From NCBI RefSeq assembly GCF_048773025.1, contig NC_133544.1, positions 620,001 to 684,000 on the forward strand: a DNA stretch of 64,000 nt, read 5' to 3'. Below are positions 31,787 to 42,562 of the stretch, piece by piece; position 1 is the stretch's first letter; every line of letters begins with the position of its first letter. Under the pieces are notes generated by a model. That model did not search any database. It worked only from the letters and a program-made list of their open reading frames with translations, and was not told the origin of the DNA. Source of the DNA: Camelus bactrianus (taxonomy: Eukaryota; Chordata; Mammalia; Artiodactyla; Camelidae). Made by a program: the position numbers and the translations under genes.

Positions 31787-33144
31787 CTCCATGCTCGCCT
31801 GAAGCAGCCCCGAGCCTCCCTCCGGCCACCCGTCAGTCCATCCTGGGGGTCTGCGCACTCGGGGAGGGGCGGGGCCCGGAAAGGAAGGAGCACCCCTGCC
31901 CCAACTCCGAGAGGGGCCCCGGGTTCCCGCCCAACCAGGCACCCGAGGTGCCTTCACACCGTGAGTTTGTGCGAGTGTGTGATCGTGAGTGTGGGTGTGT
32001 GGCAGGGCCATTAGGGCCGAGCTGGGGGTGACACGGGCCCTTGCTGGGGCGAGAGGCAGGCACAGCCCCGTGGGTCCTCCCAGCAGGCAGGTGACTTGGT
32101 CACTTGTAATACAGGAAACTGCCTCTAGGGGCAGCTGGAGACACTAAGAGGGAAAGAGGGGAGCCTGGTGACGGGGAAGAGGCTGGTGCCATCACAGGGG
32201 ATCCTGGGAGGAACGGCGAGGGAGGGGGGCTGGGTTCCAGGGCCCCCGGACCATCCGCTGTGGGCACAACGCACAGACACGCAGGCCAGCCCCGCTGCCT
32301 CGCACAGAAAGGGGACCAGCCCCACCCTGCGCCACACTGCTCTGCACGCATGCACAGAGGTGCACACACACATGCACACGTGTGCTCACATGTGCTCACG
32401 CTCACAAGCACGCATGCGTGCACATGTCCAGAACCTGCAGGTGCAGGAAGTTCACAGCCCAGACTAGCTCCAGGAAGGCAAGAGGAGTCCCTGCCCAAGC
32501 CCCAGGGGGTATCCCCTCCTGGCCGCAGGCCTCCCTATGTGCCTGGCTGGGTACAGACTGGGGGTCAGTGTGAGAGACCCCTCTCAGGCAGCACCTACTC
32601 CCTGCCCAGCCCCTGGATTTGAGTCTCTCATCCCTTGCTGACCCCCAAGTATGGACCAAACCATAGATGGTCAGGGCAGGGGTGGGAAGGGGTCAGAAGA
32701 AACAGCTCCCACCCAGCACCCCTCCACATCCTCTGCTTGGAGTTCCTGGCCGAAGGGGAGGCCCAGGGAGGGGCAGTCCCATGACCACCATGAGACACCC
32801 GGCACAAGGGCTCCCACAAGGGGGCAGAGGGGCCCCTGTTCTTGTCCCAGACACCTGCTGGGCCTCCCCAGGGAACCTGACCTTCTGGCTGCCTCTCTTT
32901 GCTCCCAGGACCAAAGTGGAGTGCGGACCCCTACCCACCCTGGCCACAGCTCCCTTCTCTAAGGGTCCAGTCACCAAAGGGCAACAGAGGGAGCAATGAG
33001 TTCAGTGGGGAAGTGCTGAGATAGAGAATGTGGTCCAGCCACCAAGGGACCAGGACCAGCCCAAAGGAGGAGCTTTCTAAAGAGATGAGGAGGGAGGAAG
33101 AGTCAGGAGATGAAGATGGAGCCAGCAGATAGACAGCACAGAGA
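31787..33144 (+). other. IGHA CH3-membrane intron, first part
   Basis: Unique DNA with a short CACACATGCACACG-type stretch (32350-32415). No exon recognised. Confidence 0.6.
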
Positions 33145-33480
33145 TAGGTGGATGGACCACAGGACATATAATGGGTGAAAGGATGGACAGACAGGTAGAT
33201 GGATGGATGAATGGACAGACGGGTGGACAGATGGGTGGATGGATAGTTGGATGGATGGATGAAGGATGGACAGACAGGTGGATGGATGGATGGATGGAAA
33301 GACAGGTGGGTGGATGGACAGACAGTTGGATGGATGGACAGATGGATAAATAGATGGATGGACAGATGGTCAAACAGGCAGATGGATGGACAGATAGACA
33401 GAAGGATGGACAGATGGGTGGACGAATGGATGGATTAGTGAATGGATAGGTGGATGGATGGGTGGGTGAATGAATGGATG
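33145..33480 (+). repeat. (GGAT)n-type tetranucleotide array in IGHA intron
   Basis: About 335 bp of GGATGGATGGACAGACAGGT-like units on the + strand. Composed of GGAT and GACA tetramers; likely polymorphic. Confidence 0.92.
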
Positions 33481-34090
33481 TGTCAGCATATAACAAGCAG
33501 GTTCAAATCCCATTTAACGTGGGAGTCTATGCCCTGGGACCCTGAAGAACGCAGAGCTCCCTGTGCTGGTGGCCTTCACTGGGGCCTTTCTGGTGCTCCT
33601 TATAGCTTATTGGCCACCTCCTGGGAGAGCAGCAGGGGCCCCCGAACATGTCCCTCCACCTGGCCCTTGGCACACTGAACCACAGACCGAAGTCTGCGTC
33701 TCAGTCCGGAGCACCCTGAGGTGGGCACGTCTGGTCTCCTCTGGCCCCACCCAGGGCCCAGGCCTCGGCCAGCCCAAGGCCAAGGGCCTGCGGAGCACGC
33801 TGGAGGCCTCGGGCTTCAGCTTTCCTCGGCGCAGCAAAGACAGTGCCCACAGTCCCGCCCTGCGAGTCTCTCTCAGGGGCCCTGAGGCCCCAGAGCAGGA
33901 GACCTGTGGGCGTCTCAAGAGCTGCAAGGATCCCAGCCCCTTCCCTGGGCACCTGCTGCCCCGTCCCCCCTGAGGCAGCCTCAGAGCTGAGACCGGGCAC
34001 CCCTACAGCCAGTGTCCCCAGCCTGAGAGCTGGTGGCGGGGGAGGGCGCTGGCTCGGCCGCCACCCACACAGGCCCTGGGTGTCTTACAG

Positions 34091-34287
34091 ATCACCAGAA
34101 GCCACTTCCCTGGCTGGTGCTGGACCTGCTCCAGGAGGGCCCAGAGGAGGACGGCCCGGAGGCCAGTCTGTGGCCCACCACCATCACCCTGCTCACCCTC
34201 TTCCTTCTGAGTCTCTTCTACAGCACGGCGCTGACTGTGACGAGCGTCCGGGGCCCGCCTGGCAGCAGAGAGGGCCCCCAGTACTGA
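34091..34287 (+). CDS. IGHA: IGHA membrane exon (single exon)
   Basis: 197 nt after acceptor tcttacAG. Encodes an acidic linker (DHQKPLPWLVLDLLQEGPEE then DGPEAS), a transmembrane segment beginning LWPTTITLLTLFLLSLFYST and continuing ALTVTSV, and a cytoplasmic tail RGPPGSREGPQY ending in TGA at 34285-34287. A single exon for linker, membrane and tail is the rule for alpha. The linker has no cysteine, unlike gamma and epsilon here. The tail is short and has no YxN tail-tyrosine motif. Confidence 0.94.
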
Positions 34288-34711
34288 GCCGGGGCCGGCC
34301 GGGCACAGGTGGGGGCCAGGGGACAGAGCAGCGGGCTGACGGGAGCGACTGCCTGGCTCCACCAGAGCACAGCCTATCCTTCCAGCCTGGCGGCCCAGTC
34401 TGGAGGGGGGCAGTCCCCTCAAAGACACTAGGACATGGGCAGGCCCGGGGTCAGAGCACGAATATGCCCCAGCCAGGCCAGGACATTGCTCCCACTGGGT
34501 GCACCTGCTGCTGGACTCCACTCAATCCCCTGGGAGCTGGCCATGGCGGGGATGGGGTGACGACAAGGACCCTACCCACCTCAGAAGCCCCCTCAGGCCC
34601 TGACCCTCTTGTATTTGCAGGGAGGAGCCTGGAGCCGCCTCCTGAGAGCCCAGCTGGATGTCAGAGCTCAGCCCTGCTCAAAAGCTGCACACCCAGAGGC
34701 CTTCCTGGTGC
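34288..34711 (+). other. IGHA membrane 3' UTR
   Basis: About 425 bp between the membrane stop and AATAAA. No other feature is recognised. Confidence 0.65.
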
Positions 34712-34717
34712 AATAAA
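34712..34717 (+). promoter_or_regulatory. IGHA membrane poly(A) signal AATAAA
   Basis: AATAAA in tggtgcAATAAAccatccc, 424 bases after the membrane stop. Confidence 0.8.
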
Positions 34718-34954
34718 CCATCCCAAAAGCAAAACTTCTCAGACTCTGAATGAGCGGGAGGGGAAAAGAGATGGGCAGGCTCTGGAGAGGGGGATACCTA
34801 CCTCATGGCCCAAGGCAGGGCCTCAAGAGGCATGGATGCAGTCCCACGTGCCTAGAACCCACCAGCGGGTCCTGAAAAATAGAAGGACAAAGCAAGAGCT
34901 GGACCTCACCAACAAGATTATGATGCCGACCTTTCAGAGACACCAAAGTCTCTG

Positions 34955-36230
34955 TCCTGACCCCTGGGCCCTGATCCTGATCAATCTTCCCTGGTCTTGA
35001 TCACTGAGCCGTGAGCCTGATCACTGAGTCCTGGGTCTGATCACTGAGTCCTGGGTCTGATCACGGAGTCCTGGTCCTGGTCACTGAGTCCTGGGTCTGA
35101 TCACTGAGTCCTGGTCCTGGTCACTGAGTCCTGGGCCTGATCACTGAGTCCTGGGCCTGATCACTGAGTCCTGGTCCTGGTCACTGAGACATGGTTCTGA
35201 TCACTGAGTCCTGGGTCTGATCACTGAGTCCTGGACCTAGTCACTGAGTCCTGGGTCTGATCACTGAGTCCTGGTCCTGGTCACTGAGTCCTGGGTCTGA
35301 TCACTGAGTCCTGGTCCTGGTCACTGAGTCCTGGGCCTGATCACTGAGTCCTGGTCCTGGTCACTGAGACCTGGTTCTGATCACTGAGTCCTGGGTCTGA
35401 TCACTGAGTCCTGGGCCTGATCACTGAGTCCTGGTCCTGGTCACTGAGACCTGGTTCTGATCACTGAGTCCTGGGTCTGATCACTGAGTCCTGGTCCTGG
35501 TCACTGAGTCCTGGGTCTGATCACTGAGTCCTGGGCCTGATCACGGAGTCCTGGGTCTGATCACGGAGTCCTAGTCCGGGTCACTGAGTCCTGGGTCTAA
35601 TCACTGAGTCCTGGTCCTGGTCACTGAGTCCTGGGTCTGATCACTGAGCCCTGGTCCTGACCCCTGGGCCCTGGGCCTGATCACCGGGTCCTGGGCCTGA
35701 TCCCTGGGCCCTGGGCCTGATCACCGGGTCCTGGGCCTGATCCCTGGGCCCTGGGCCTGATCACTGAGCCCTGGTCCTGATCCCTTGGCCCTGGGCCTGA
35801 TCACTGAGTTTGGTCCTGGTCACTGAGTCCTGGGCCTGATCACTGAGCCCTGGGCCTGAACCCTGGGCCCTGGGCCTGATCACTGAGCCCTGGTCCTGAT
35901 CCCTTGGCCCTGGGCCTGATCACTGAGTTTGGTCCTGGTCACTGAGTCCTGGGCCTGATCACTGAGCCCTGGTCCTGATCCCTGGGCCCTGGGCCTGATC
36001 ACTGAGCCCTGGGCCTGATCCCTGGGCCTTGGGCCTGATCACTGAGCCCTGGGCCTGATCCCTGGGCCCTGGGCCTGATCACTGAGTTTGGGCCTGATCA
36101 CTGAGCCCTGGGCCTGAACCCTGGGCCCTGGGCCTGATCACTGAGCCCTGGGCCTGACCCCTGGGCCCTGGGCCTGATGACCACCGGGTCCTGGGCCTGA
36201 GCCCTGGGCCTGGGCCTGGGCCCGGGCCTG
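34955..36230 (+). repeat. 20-bp minisatellite 3' of IGHA (switch-like)
   Basis: About 63 tandem copies of a 20-bp unit, TCACTGAGTCCTGGGTCTGA and variants (TCCTGGTCCTGG, CCCTGGGCCTGA). The first two-thirds favour TCACTGAGTCC; the last third, from about 35640, shifts to CCCTGGGCCCTGGGCCTGATC. Direct 20-bp repeats just 3' of C-alpha are also known in human. Position and G-rich clustering fit the 'like-switch' repeats of the 3' regulatory region. Not CRISPR: no unique spacers. Confidence 0.95.
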
Positions 36231-36249
36231 GCCACCCCGCCCCGCCCCT

Positions 36250-36860
36250 CCCTTGGCCAGCTCCTGGTTCTCTCCATTATCTGAAGTCCGAGCGCTTGCT
36301 CTTTGGCTGCACTGCTTCATCTTCGAGCCTGAGTCCTGTTTCCGCCCCAGAGGTCCTGAGTCTGACTCACGTGGAGGAAGGGAGCCTCCCAGGGGCCCTG
36401 GGACCCTCTTGGTCTGGCACTGGATGTCATCTCACCCTGCTTAATCCCTTCCAGGACCCAGAGTGCTTTGCAGATGCCAGGTTGACTTCATGGGAAGAAA
36501 ACGGCCCCAGACCCCCATCCACAAGGGTCACCAGGCACAGGGCGACCAGGGGGAGAGGGCTTGAGTGCAGGAGTGGGGGCAGGGTTGAGGAGAGGCAATG
36601 GTGTTTTGTTCTCTTGTTTTTCTCTTTCTTCACAAGCCTCATCACCTGCTGACACACCCAAAATAGCCCTAAGGGGAGGCTGAGTCATTGCAAACATAGC
36701 CTAGCACAGGTGTCCCAGCCAGACTGCTGTTCTGAGAATCACGCTCCAAAACCGAGAGCTGGCCAGATGGGCCTGGGGCCTGGGCAAGGGGGGCCGGAGC
36801 CCCAGAGAGCCCTTTGTTACGAATGAATTCCCCGAGGCCTGCAGAAGGCCCTGTAGCCCC
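36250..36860 (+). promoter_or_regulatory. Candidate hs3-like enhancer segment
   Basis: Contains TGACTCACGTGG (36363-36374, AP-1 fused to an E-box) and TGAGTCATTGCAAAC (36681-36695, AP-1/C-EBP-like), between the 20-bp array and the inverted repeat, where hs3 (hs3a in mouse) lies in other mammals. Placement is by synteny and motifs only. Confidence 0.35.
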
Positions 36861-36879
36861 TCACCCCACACTAGCCCCC

Positions 36880-37130
36880 ATCAGCATGCGGTTAGCCAGG
36901 ATCTTCCCAAGGTCAGCTGCGATCACCCGGATAAGCCAGTGTCAGCTAGGACCAGCCAGGGTCAACCAGGGTCAGGCCTTAGAGAGCCCAAGGCCAGCCA
37001 GGACTAAGCAAAGGTCAGCCTGAGTCTGCCAGGGTCAAACCAAGGTCATCCAGGGTCAGCCCGCAGTCAGCTCACAGTCACAGCCAAGGGTCAGCCCAGG
37101 GTCAGCCCAGGTTCCACCAGGGTCTGCAGA
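36880..37130 (+). repeat. CCAGGGTCAGC-type repeats (switch-like)
   Basis: About 22 imperfect 10-11-bp units, CCAGGGTCAGC/GTCAGCCAAGG, with AGCTC/AGCTG words. Tandem and imperfect. Probably another like-switch tract of the 3' regulatory region. Confidence 0.75.
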
Positions 37131-37489
37131 GGGTTTTCTGACATCCACGCAGCTCGGGCCAGGGCACCGGGACACGGCAGCCACAGGATGATCGGGGTGC
37201 TGCCAGCACACCAGCTGAGCGAGGCCCAGGAGCGAGGCTGGCGTTACAGGGTCTGGCATTGACTCCCCAGGCCCCACACCCCGCCTACCCCTCCTCCTCT
37301 TCTCCTGTGCCAGGTCCCACAGCCAAGGGCCAGATCCAGGCACAGCCCTGGGACCCCAGCAGCCAGCCCCCATGGGCCATGGGCCATGGGCCAGGGCAGG
37401 AAAAGCCAACAGGCCTCATAGCAGGACCTACATCCCACATGCAGGGACAACGAGGGCTCAGGAAGGGAAGGCCACACCAGGGTTGGCAA

Positions 37490-37660
37490 GAGACACAGGG
37501 ATGGGGAGAGACAGAGACGGACAGAGACAGAGAGGCAGGGATGAAGCAGGGTGAGACAAGGGAGCAGGTGGGAAGACACGAGAGACAGGGGCAGGAGAGA
37601 GATGGGGATGGGGAGAGAGGCACAGAGAAAGAGACAGAAAGAGGTAGTGAGAAGGGACAA
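37490..37660 (+). repeat. Purine-rich GAGACAGA low-complexity tract
   Basis: Imperfect agagacagagac/ggagagagatgggg units, almost pure A/G with sporadic C. Lies next to the outer edge of the left inverted-repeat arm. Confidence 0.8.
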
Positions 37661-37680
37661 GGCTTTGGTTCAAGCCCCAT

Positions 37681-38531
37681 CCCCACCCCACGCACTCCTC
37701 CCTCCAGGCCCTCGGGCTCAAGGAGTCCACTCCGGCCTGGTCCCTGGCTATGGGGCCGAGCACGTGCCCGGGCGTCTGTGCCCGCCGACCCCACCACTCA
37801 CTAGCCCTGAGCCCCTGCTCTGCCTCAGGGCCCCCTGGGGAGGGGGTGGCTTGGGCTCTCTGCTTGGAGACAGCCCTGCACTGATGGTGCAGGGGAACAA
37901 GGGAGTGGCCGAGTGAGGCCTGGGCCAGAGCCGGGGGGCCGTGTGCACGTGGGGGCAGAGCAGCTCGGGGACCCACCCCAGGTCTCTGGGATTCCCACTG
38001 GCTCGCGCCTCGTGCTGGCTGGGACAGGCCTCCAGGCCTCGGGGAGACACCCACAGGCCTGCCTGGGCCCTGAGCCCGGGGCTGCCAGGGGGGTGACACT
38101 GTCAAGGGAGGCAGGAGGTGAGGGGACCCTGGGGCACTGGGACCCCAGCCCCTCCCAGGGCTGGTGTGGGGTGCCCCTCAAAGGGCCGACAGCTGGGGGC
38201 TCTGGGCCTGCTGCCCCTGGAGCCGGTGCCCAGGGACAAGCAGAGCAGGAGAACCAGCACAGCTCAGCCTGAGGATGGTGGTGGGTGCCACCAGGTCAGC
38301 AGCACAGGGGGGCTGGGCTGACCTCCAGATGGTGGGGAGGGCCCTGGCGGGGCCTGTGTGGGGCCGAAGGTCGTGGGAGAGGTCTGGCTGAGGCTCGTCC
38401 TGGCCTGGCCCAGGGGCAGCTCAGAGTGGCCCAGCCAGTGGGAGGTGGGGAGTGGGGGCGGAGGAGCAGGGACGTGGGGGTGACAGGGCCGGGTAGGGGC
38501 CTGGGGGGACGATGGGTTTGCTCTGACTGAG
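37681..38531 (+). repeat. Inverted-repeat arm, left (851 bp)
   Basis: Pairs with 41712-42562 in reverse orientation. Complementary positions add to 80,243 at both ends and at interior points checked, so the arms have the same length without net insertions; every stretch compared was identical. This corresponds to the inverted repeats that flank hs1,2 in the mouse and human 3' regulatory region. Confidence 0.93.
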
Positions 38532-39370
38532 CCCAGACATGAGGTGTGGCCTGCTATGACCTTGTGTCCCTGGCTGCCACGTGAGGAAGGGACCTGGCGT
38601 CCAGGCAGAGGCAGGCACGTGACGTGAGGGCCATCGTTTCATTCAGGGTTCAAAGTTGGCTCCCACATCTTTCATCCTTTCACATGTCAGCTGGGAACCT
38701 TCTGGAAGGAGCAGCGCCCTTGGCTACTGCCTGGTTTTGCGGGGCACAAGGACCGCCACCCCGTTATTCTCCAGTGTTGAGAATAACAGGTCAGTCCTCA
38801 GAGTCACAGGGATGCTGTGGAAGTCCTGGCGCCCCTGCTTGCCCCAGGCTCCTCCCGGCCATGCAGCCTGTGCTACCGCCATGGGAAGGCCGGCTGGAGC
38901 CGAGGGGCCCAGAGGGCTTCCCGCTTTCCCGTTCCCCTCGTTGAGGCCGGCGGAAACCCAGGCCTCCCCCAGCGCCGGCTCTGCACAGGCACCTCCCTCC
39001 AACTGGCCTGTGACGCCGCCACCACCCAGGCACTGGCCCAGGTCGGTGTCCCTCAGACACCAGTCCTGGGCCCCTGGCCGGTGTGGCCTCACTGCTGCTC
39101 CCCCTCTGCCCTGGGCCCCTGGGTGCCACATCCAAGCTGGCCGAGGGCACCAGGGGGCCCGAGCCGGCCTGAGTCTCACGCACTCATCTGGGGGTGGGAC
39201 CTGCCGGGGGCTGCTGGGGGCTTTCCCCGGGGGTCCAGCCTGTGTGCTAAGAATAGAGATGCCCACCCATGGAGGTCTGGGGCGTCGCTCTGGCTTACAC
39301 AGGGGTGAACTTGAATTTGATGCTAGAACAGCCTGTGTGTGGCCCAAACATACCTTGTCCATATACTTTA
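38532..39370. other. Palindrome spacer, left part
   Basis: Unique DNA between the arm and the LTR-like segment. No exon recognised. Confidence 0.5.
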
Positions 39371-39559
39371 ATTATTGAAAAGGGCACACTGACCAGAAGC
39401 AGAGAACGTCCGAGCGGAAGCGCCTCCCGCCCTGGGACGCCCGCGCCGGCCCTCCTTCCGTGACGACCCCCTCCCGGGGGCCGGGCCGGGCTGTTCGTGC
39501 TGTGCGTGCACGTGCTGGTCTGGTTTTCCTGGGACCTTGGAGGACGGCGTCCCTGACCT

Positions 39560-39725
39560 TGATGTTCTGTGTTGTGACAAGACTTACAGCCGAGCTGGAA
39601 ACGCTGCTGCTCTGGAGCAGTTCCTCAGAGTCACCGGGAAGTGAGCTCCGGGTTCGCCCTCAGTTTGGCTCAAATAAAACTCTTTTCTACTCTGCTTATT
39701 GACCGTTTCTTGATTATTTTCCCGG
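39560..39725 (+). mobile_element. Possible LTR remnant (retrovirus-like R/U5 end)
   Basis: Text around AATAAA (39673-39678), with gtgttgtgacaagacttacag before and ctcttttctactctgcttattgacc after, resembles the 3' half of a mammalian ERV LTR. Partial and old; the outer limits are unclear. Confidence 0.4.
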
Positions 39726-39859
39726 ACAGCAAGCGCACCTGAGCTGGCAGGGTTGACGGCGGGCGGGGGCTGCATCGCTGGGGTCTCTGGGCCCGAGGCC
39801 AGGCTGTGACCCAGGGCCTCACCCACCACCCCCCGCCCCCCAGCAGGTGTGAGGGCGCT

Positions 39860-40000
39860 GGCCTGTTTCTCTCCAGGTTACTCATTCGGGGCAGACTTGG
39901 CCCTGGAGGGCACATGCAAATGGCTGTTTGTTCCACACCGAAAAACATGTTTATCAGCCCCTGAGGCTTCTTCCAGAAATAGCTTGTACTGACTCCACAC
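39860..40000 (+). promoter_or_regulatory. hs1,2-like enhancer core
   Basis: A compact motif cluster: AP-1-like GTTACTCAT (39877-39885) then the perfect octamer ATGCAAAT (39914-39921) for OCT1/2-OBF1, and TTTATCAG plus TTCCAGAAAT further on. It lies inside the inverted repeat, as hs1,2 does in mouse and human, whose core also has AP-1/Ets and octamer sites. Expected role: B-cell-specific enhancer for switching and IgH expression. Confidence 0.65.
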
Positions 40001-41711
40001 CTGCAGCCCCAGCCACCAGCCCCCAAGCATGGCAGGCTGGCCCAGGCCTCAGGAGTGGGGGTCCCTGAGCCCCTCCCCAAGGACAGAGACCTCCAGACCC
40101 AACCTGGGTCAGTGACACGGTGACCCCCTGCGAATGGTGACTTCAGTGAATGAGAACGATGGTTTTCAGCTTGCCCTGGTCTTTGTGAACCAGGTACCAC
40201 AGGCCCCAAAACCATCAGGGGGCACGGGGAGTAGGAGAGGGCAGAGGAGAGGGTGTGTTGAGGGTTGCCCAGGGACCCTGGCGGTCCGGACGCTGGCCAC
40301 CCTGCCAGCCTGGCAGTCGCTGCTTTACAACAGGACGGCAGGGCTCTGCAGGGCCCGGGAGCTGGCCTGAGGTCACAGGTGAGCGAGCACCATGGTCCCC
40401 ACACACAGCACCGAGCCCTGGTCAGCCTGTCCCCCTGCCCGGCCAGCCTCGTCCCTGTCCTCGTCCTGCCTTCCCGGGCCCTGGCCACACCCTGTCCACA
40501 TCTGAATCTCTGACCCCGTCTCTCTTGGACCCTCTCCCTCTGTCCTTGTCTCCCGCCACCTGTCCCCCACCCGCCGTGTCTCTGTCTTTCTGTGTCTCTG
40601 TCTCTTCCTCTCTGTCTGCGTCTCTTTCTGTGTCTGTCTCTTCCTCTCTTTGTTTCCGTCTCTTGTTCTGTCTCTGTGTCTGTCTCTGTCTGTCTCTTCC
40701 CACCGCTGCACCGTGCTTCTCCTTGTTGGGCACCTGCCCCCTTTCCCGAATGGTCTGTGCTCCACAGTCACAAGGCAGGAGGCGAGGGGGCATCTCCCTC
40801 TAGAAGGTTCCAGCTGACACGTGAAGAGGGGTTGGGAGGGGTAGGAGCCCTCACCCTGTGACCCTTGATGAAATGAACCCTGAGGTCAGCAGGCCGGACA
40901 TGGCTTTGCTCTGGAGTCCCCGGTGCTGGCCGATCTGCCCGTACCAGGGTGAGGCTGGGGGCCACGGCTGGGCAGTGACAGCCATGTTCACTCACCCACC
41001 CACACCCACTGCTCCGTGAGTTCCCCAGAGAGGGTCCCAGGCTCTGAGGAGCTGGGGCTGCCCTGATGCCTGGGACCTGCCCCTGGAGTCACGGGACAGG
41101 GCCAGGGGCACAGAGGAAGGGTCCACGCGGACCACCGAGGACACAGGACTCGTTCTGGAGAGCGGGTGGCCAGGGGAACTTGGGCCACCTGGGTGACCCT
41201 GAGAAGTTAGGAGCCACTAGCATGACCAGGCTTGGGGTCTTTCAGGCCCCCTGGTCTCTGGAGATGCAGGCCAAGGGTTTACAGTGAGATGGGGGAGTAA
41301 GGCTGGCGGTCAGGTAGACAAGCCTGGACATCCCCAGGCCCCAGCTCCTCGCCCACACACCCTCCTCAGCAACGGTTTCCAGAACAATGTGCCTCGAATG
41401 CACTGAACAACACTGGGGCGCGGCTGGAGGGACACGGATATGCATGAGGTGACACACGTGTGGTGGGGGACTGGCATCGGGGGCTCTCGTCCGCTGTCTT
41501 CTTGTGTGTTTGAAACATCTGTAATCAGCAGAGGTGAAGCGCCCCCTCTGCTCCCTCCCAGTTCCCCCGACCCCTCACCCCAATGCTCCCGACCCCCCTG
41601 ACCAGCCTGTGCCCTGCTGTCCCCACCTGGAACCCCAGCCCTCAACCTGATGCCCCGCCTCCACTTGGACCCCAAGTCTGTTCTCCACGTGGCAGCCACT
41701 CTGCCTCAGGT
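40001..41711. other. Palindrome spacer, right part
   Basis: Unique DNA with a pyrimidine tract of CTCTGTCTCT words at 40500-40700. No gene recognised. Confidence 0.55.
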
Positions 41712-42562
41712 CTCAGTCAGAGCAAACCCATCGTCCCCCCAGGCCCCTACCCGGCCCTGTCACCCCCACGTCCCTGCTCCTCCGCCCCCACTCCCCACCT
41801 CCCACTGGCTGGGCCACTCTGAGCTGCCCCTGGGCCAGGCCAGGACGAGCCTCAGCCAGACCTCTCCCACGACCTTCGGCCCCACACAGGCCCCGCCAGG
41901 GCCCTCCCCACCATCTGGAGGTCAGCCCAGCCCCCCTGTGCTGCTGACCTGGTGGCACCCACCACCATCCTCAGGCTGAGCTGTGCTGGTTCTCCTGCTC
42001 TGCTTGTCCCTGGGCACCGGCTCCAGGGGCAGCAGGCCCAGAGCCCCCAGCTGTCGGCCCTTTGAGGGGCACCCCACACCAGCCCTGGGAGGGGCTGGGG
42101 TCCCAGTGCCCCAGGGTCCCCTCACCTCCTGCCTCCCTTGACAGTGTCACCCCCCTGGCAGCCCCGGGCTCAGGGCCCAGGCAGGCCTGTGGGTGTCTCC
42201 CCGAGGCCTGGAGGCCTGTCCCAGCCAGCACGAGGCGCGAGCCAGTGGGAATCCCAGAGACCTGGGGTGGGTCCCCGAGCTGCTCTGCCCCCACGTGCAC
42301 ACGGCCCCCCGGCTCTGGCCCAGGCCTCACTCGGCCACTCCCTTGTTCCCCTGCACCATCAGTGCAGGGCTGTCTCCAAGCAGAGAGCCCAAGCCACCCC
42401 CTCCCCAGGGGGCCCTGAGGCAGAGCAGGGGCTCAGGGCTAGTGAGTGGTGGGGTCGGCGGGCACAGACGCCCGGGCACGTGCTCGGCCCCATAGCCAGG
42501 GACCAGGCCGGAGTGGACTCCTTGAGCCCGAGGGCCTGGAGGGAGGAGTGCGTGGGGTGGGG
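41712..42562 (-). repeat. Inverted-repeat arm, right (851 bp)
   Basis: Reverse complement of 37681-38531. The outer edge is a TGCGTGGGGTGGGG word at 42549-42562 matching CCCCACCCCACGCA at 37681-37694; the inner edge is CTCAGTCAGAGC at 41712. Beyond both edges the sequences diverge at once. Confidence 0.93.

Larger units (their letters stand above)
30356..34287 (+). other. IGHA: IGHA gene (immunoglobulin alpha constant)
   Basis: Complete alpha gene: CH1 30356-30661, hinge plus CH2 30869-31195, CH3 with tailpiece 31361-31755, single membrane exon 34091-34287. The secreted constant part is 342 residues, similar to human alpha-2 (340). The only alpha gene in the window and, as in other mammals, the last C gene before the 3' regulatory region. 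The short hinge resembles human IgA2. IgA is the mucosal class, joined by J chain through the tailpiece cysteine. CH1 and its donor are intact, so a light chain should be used. Confidence 0.96.

Noticed and set aside
33843-35000. 385-codon frame overlapping the IGHA membrane exon
   Set aside because: Different frame from the true membrane exon and runs into the 20-bp array; a shadow.
34955-36230. CRISPR array
   Set aside because: Repeats are contiguous with no unique spacers, and the genome is mammalian.
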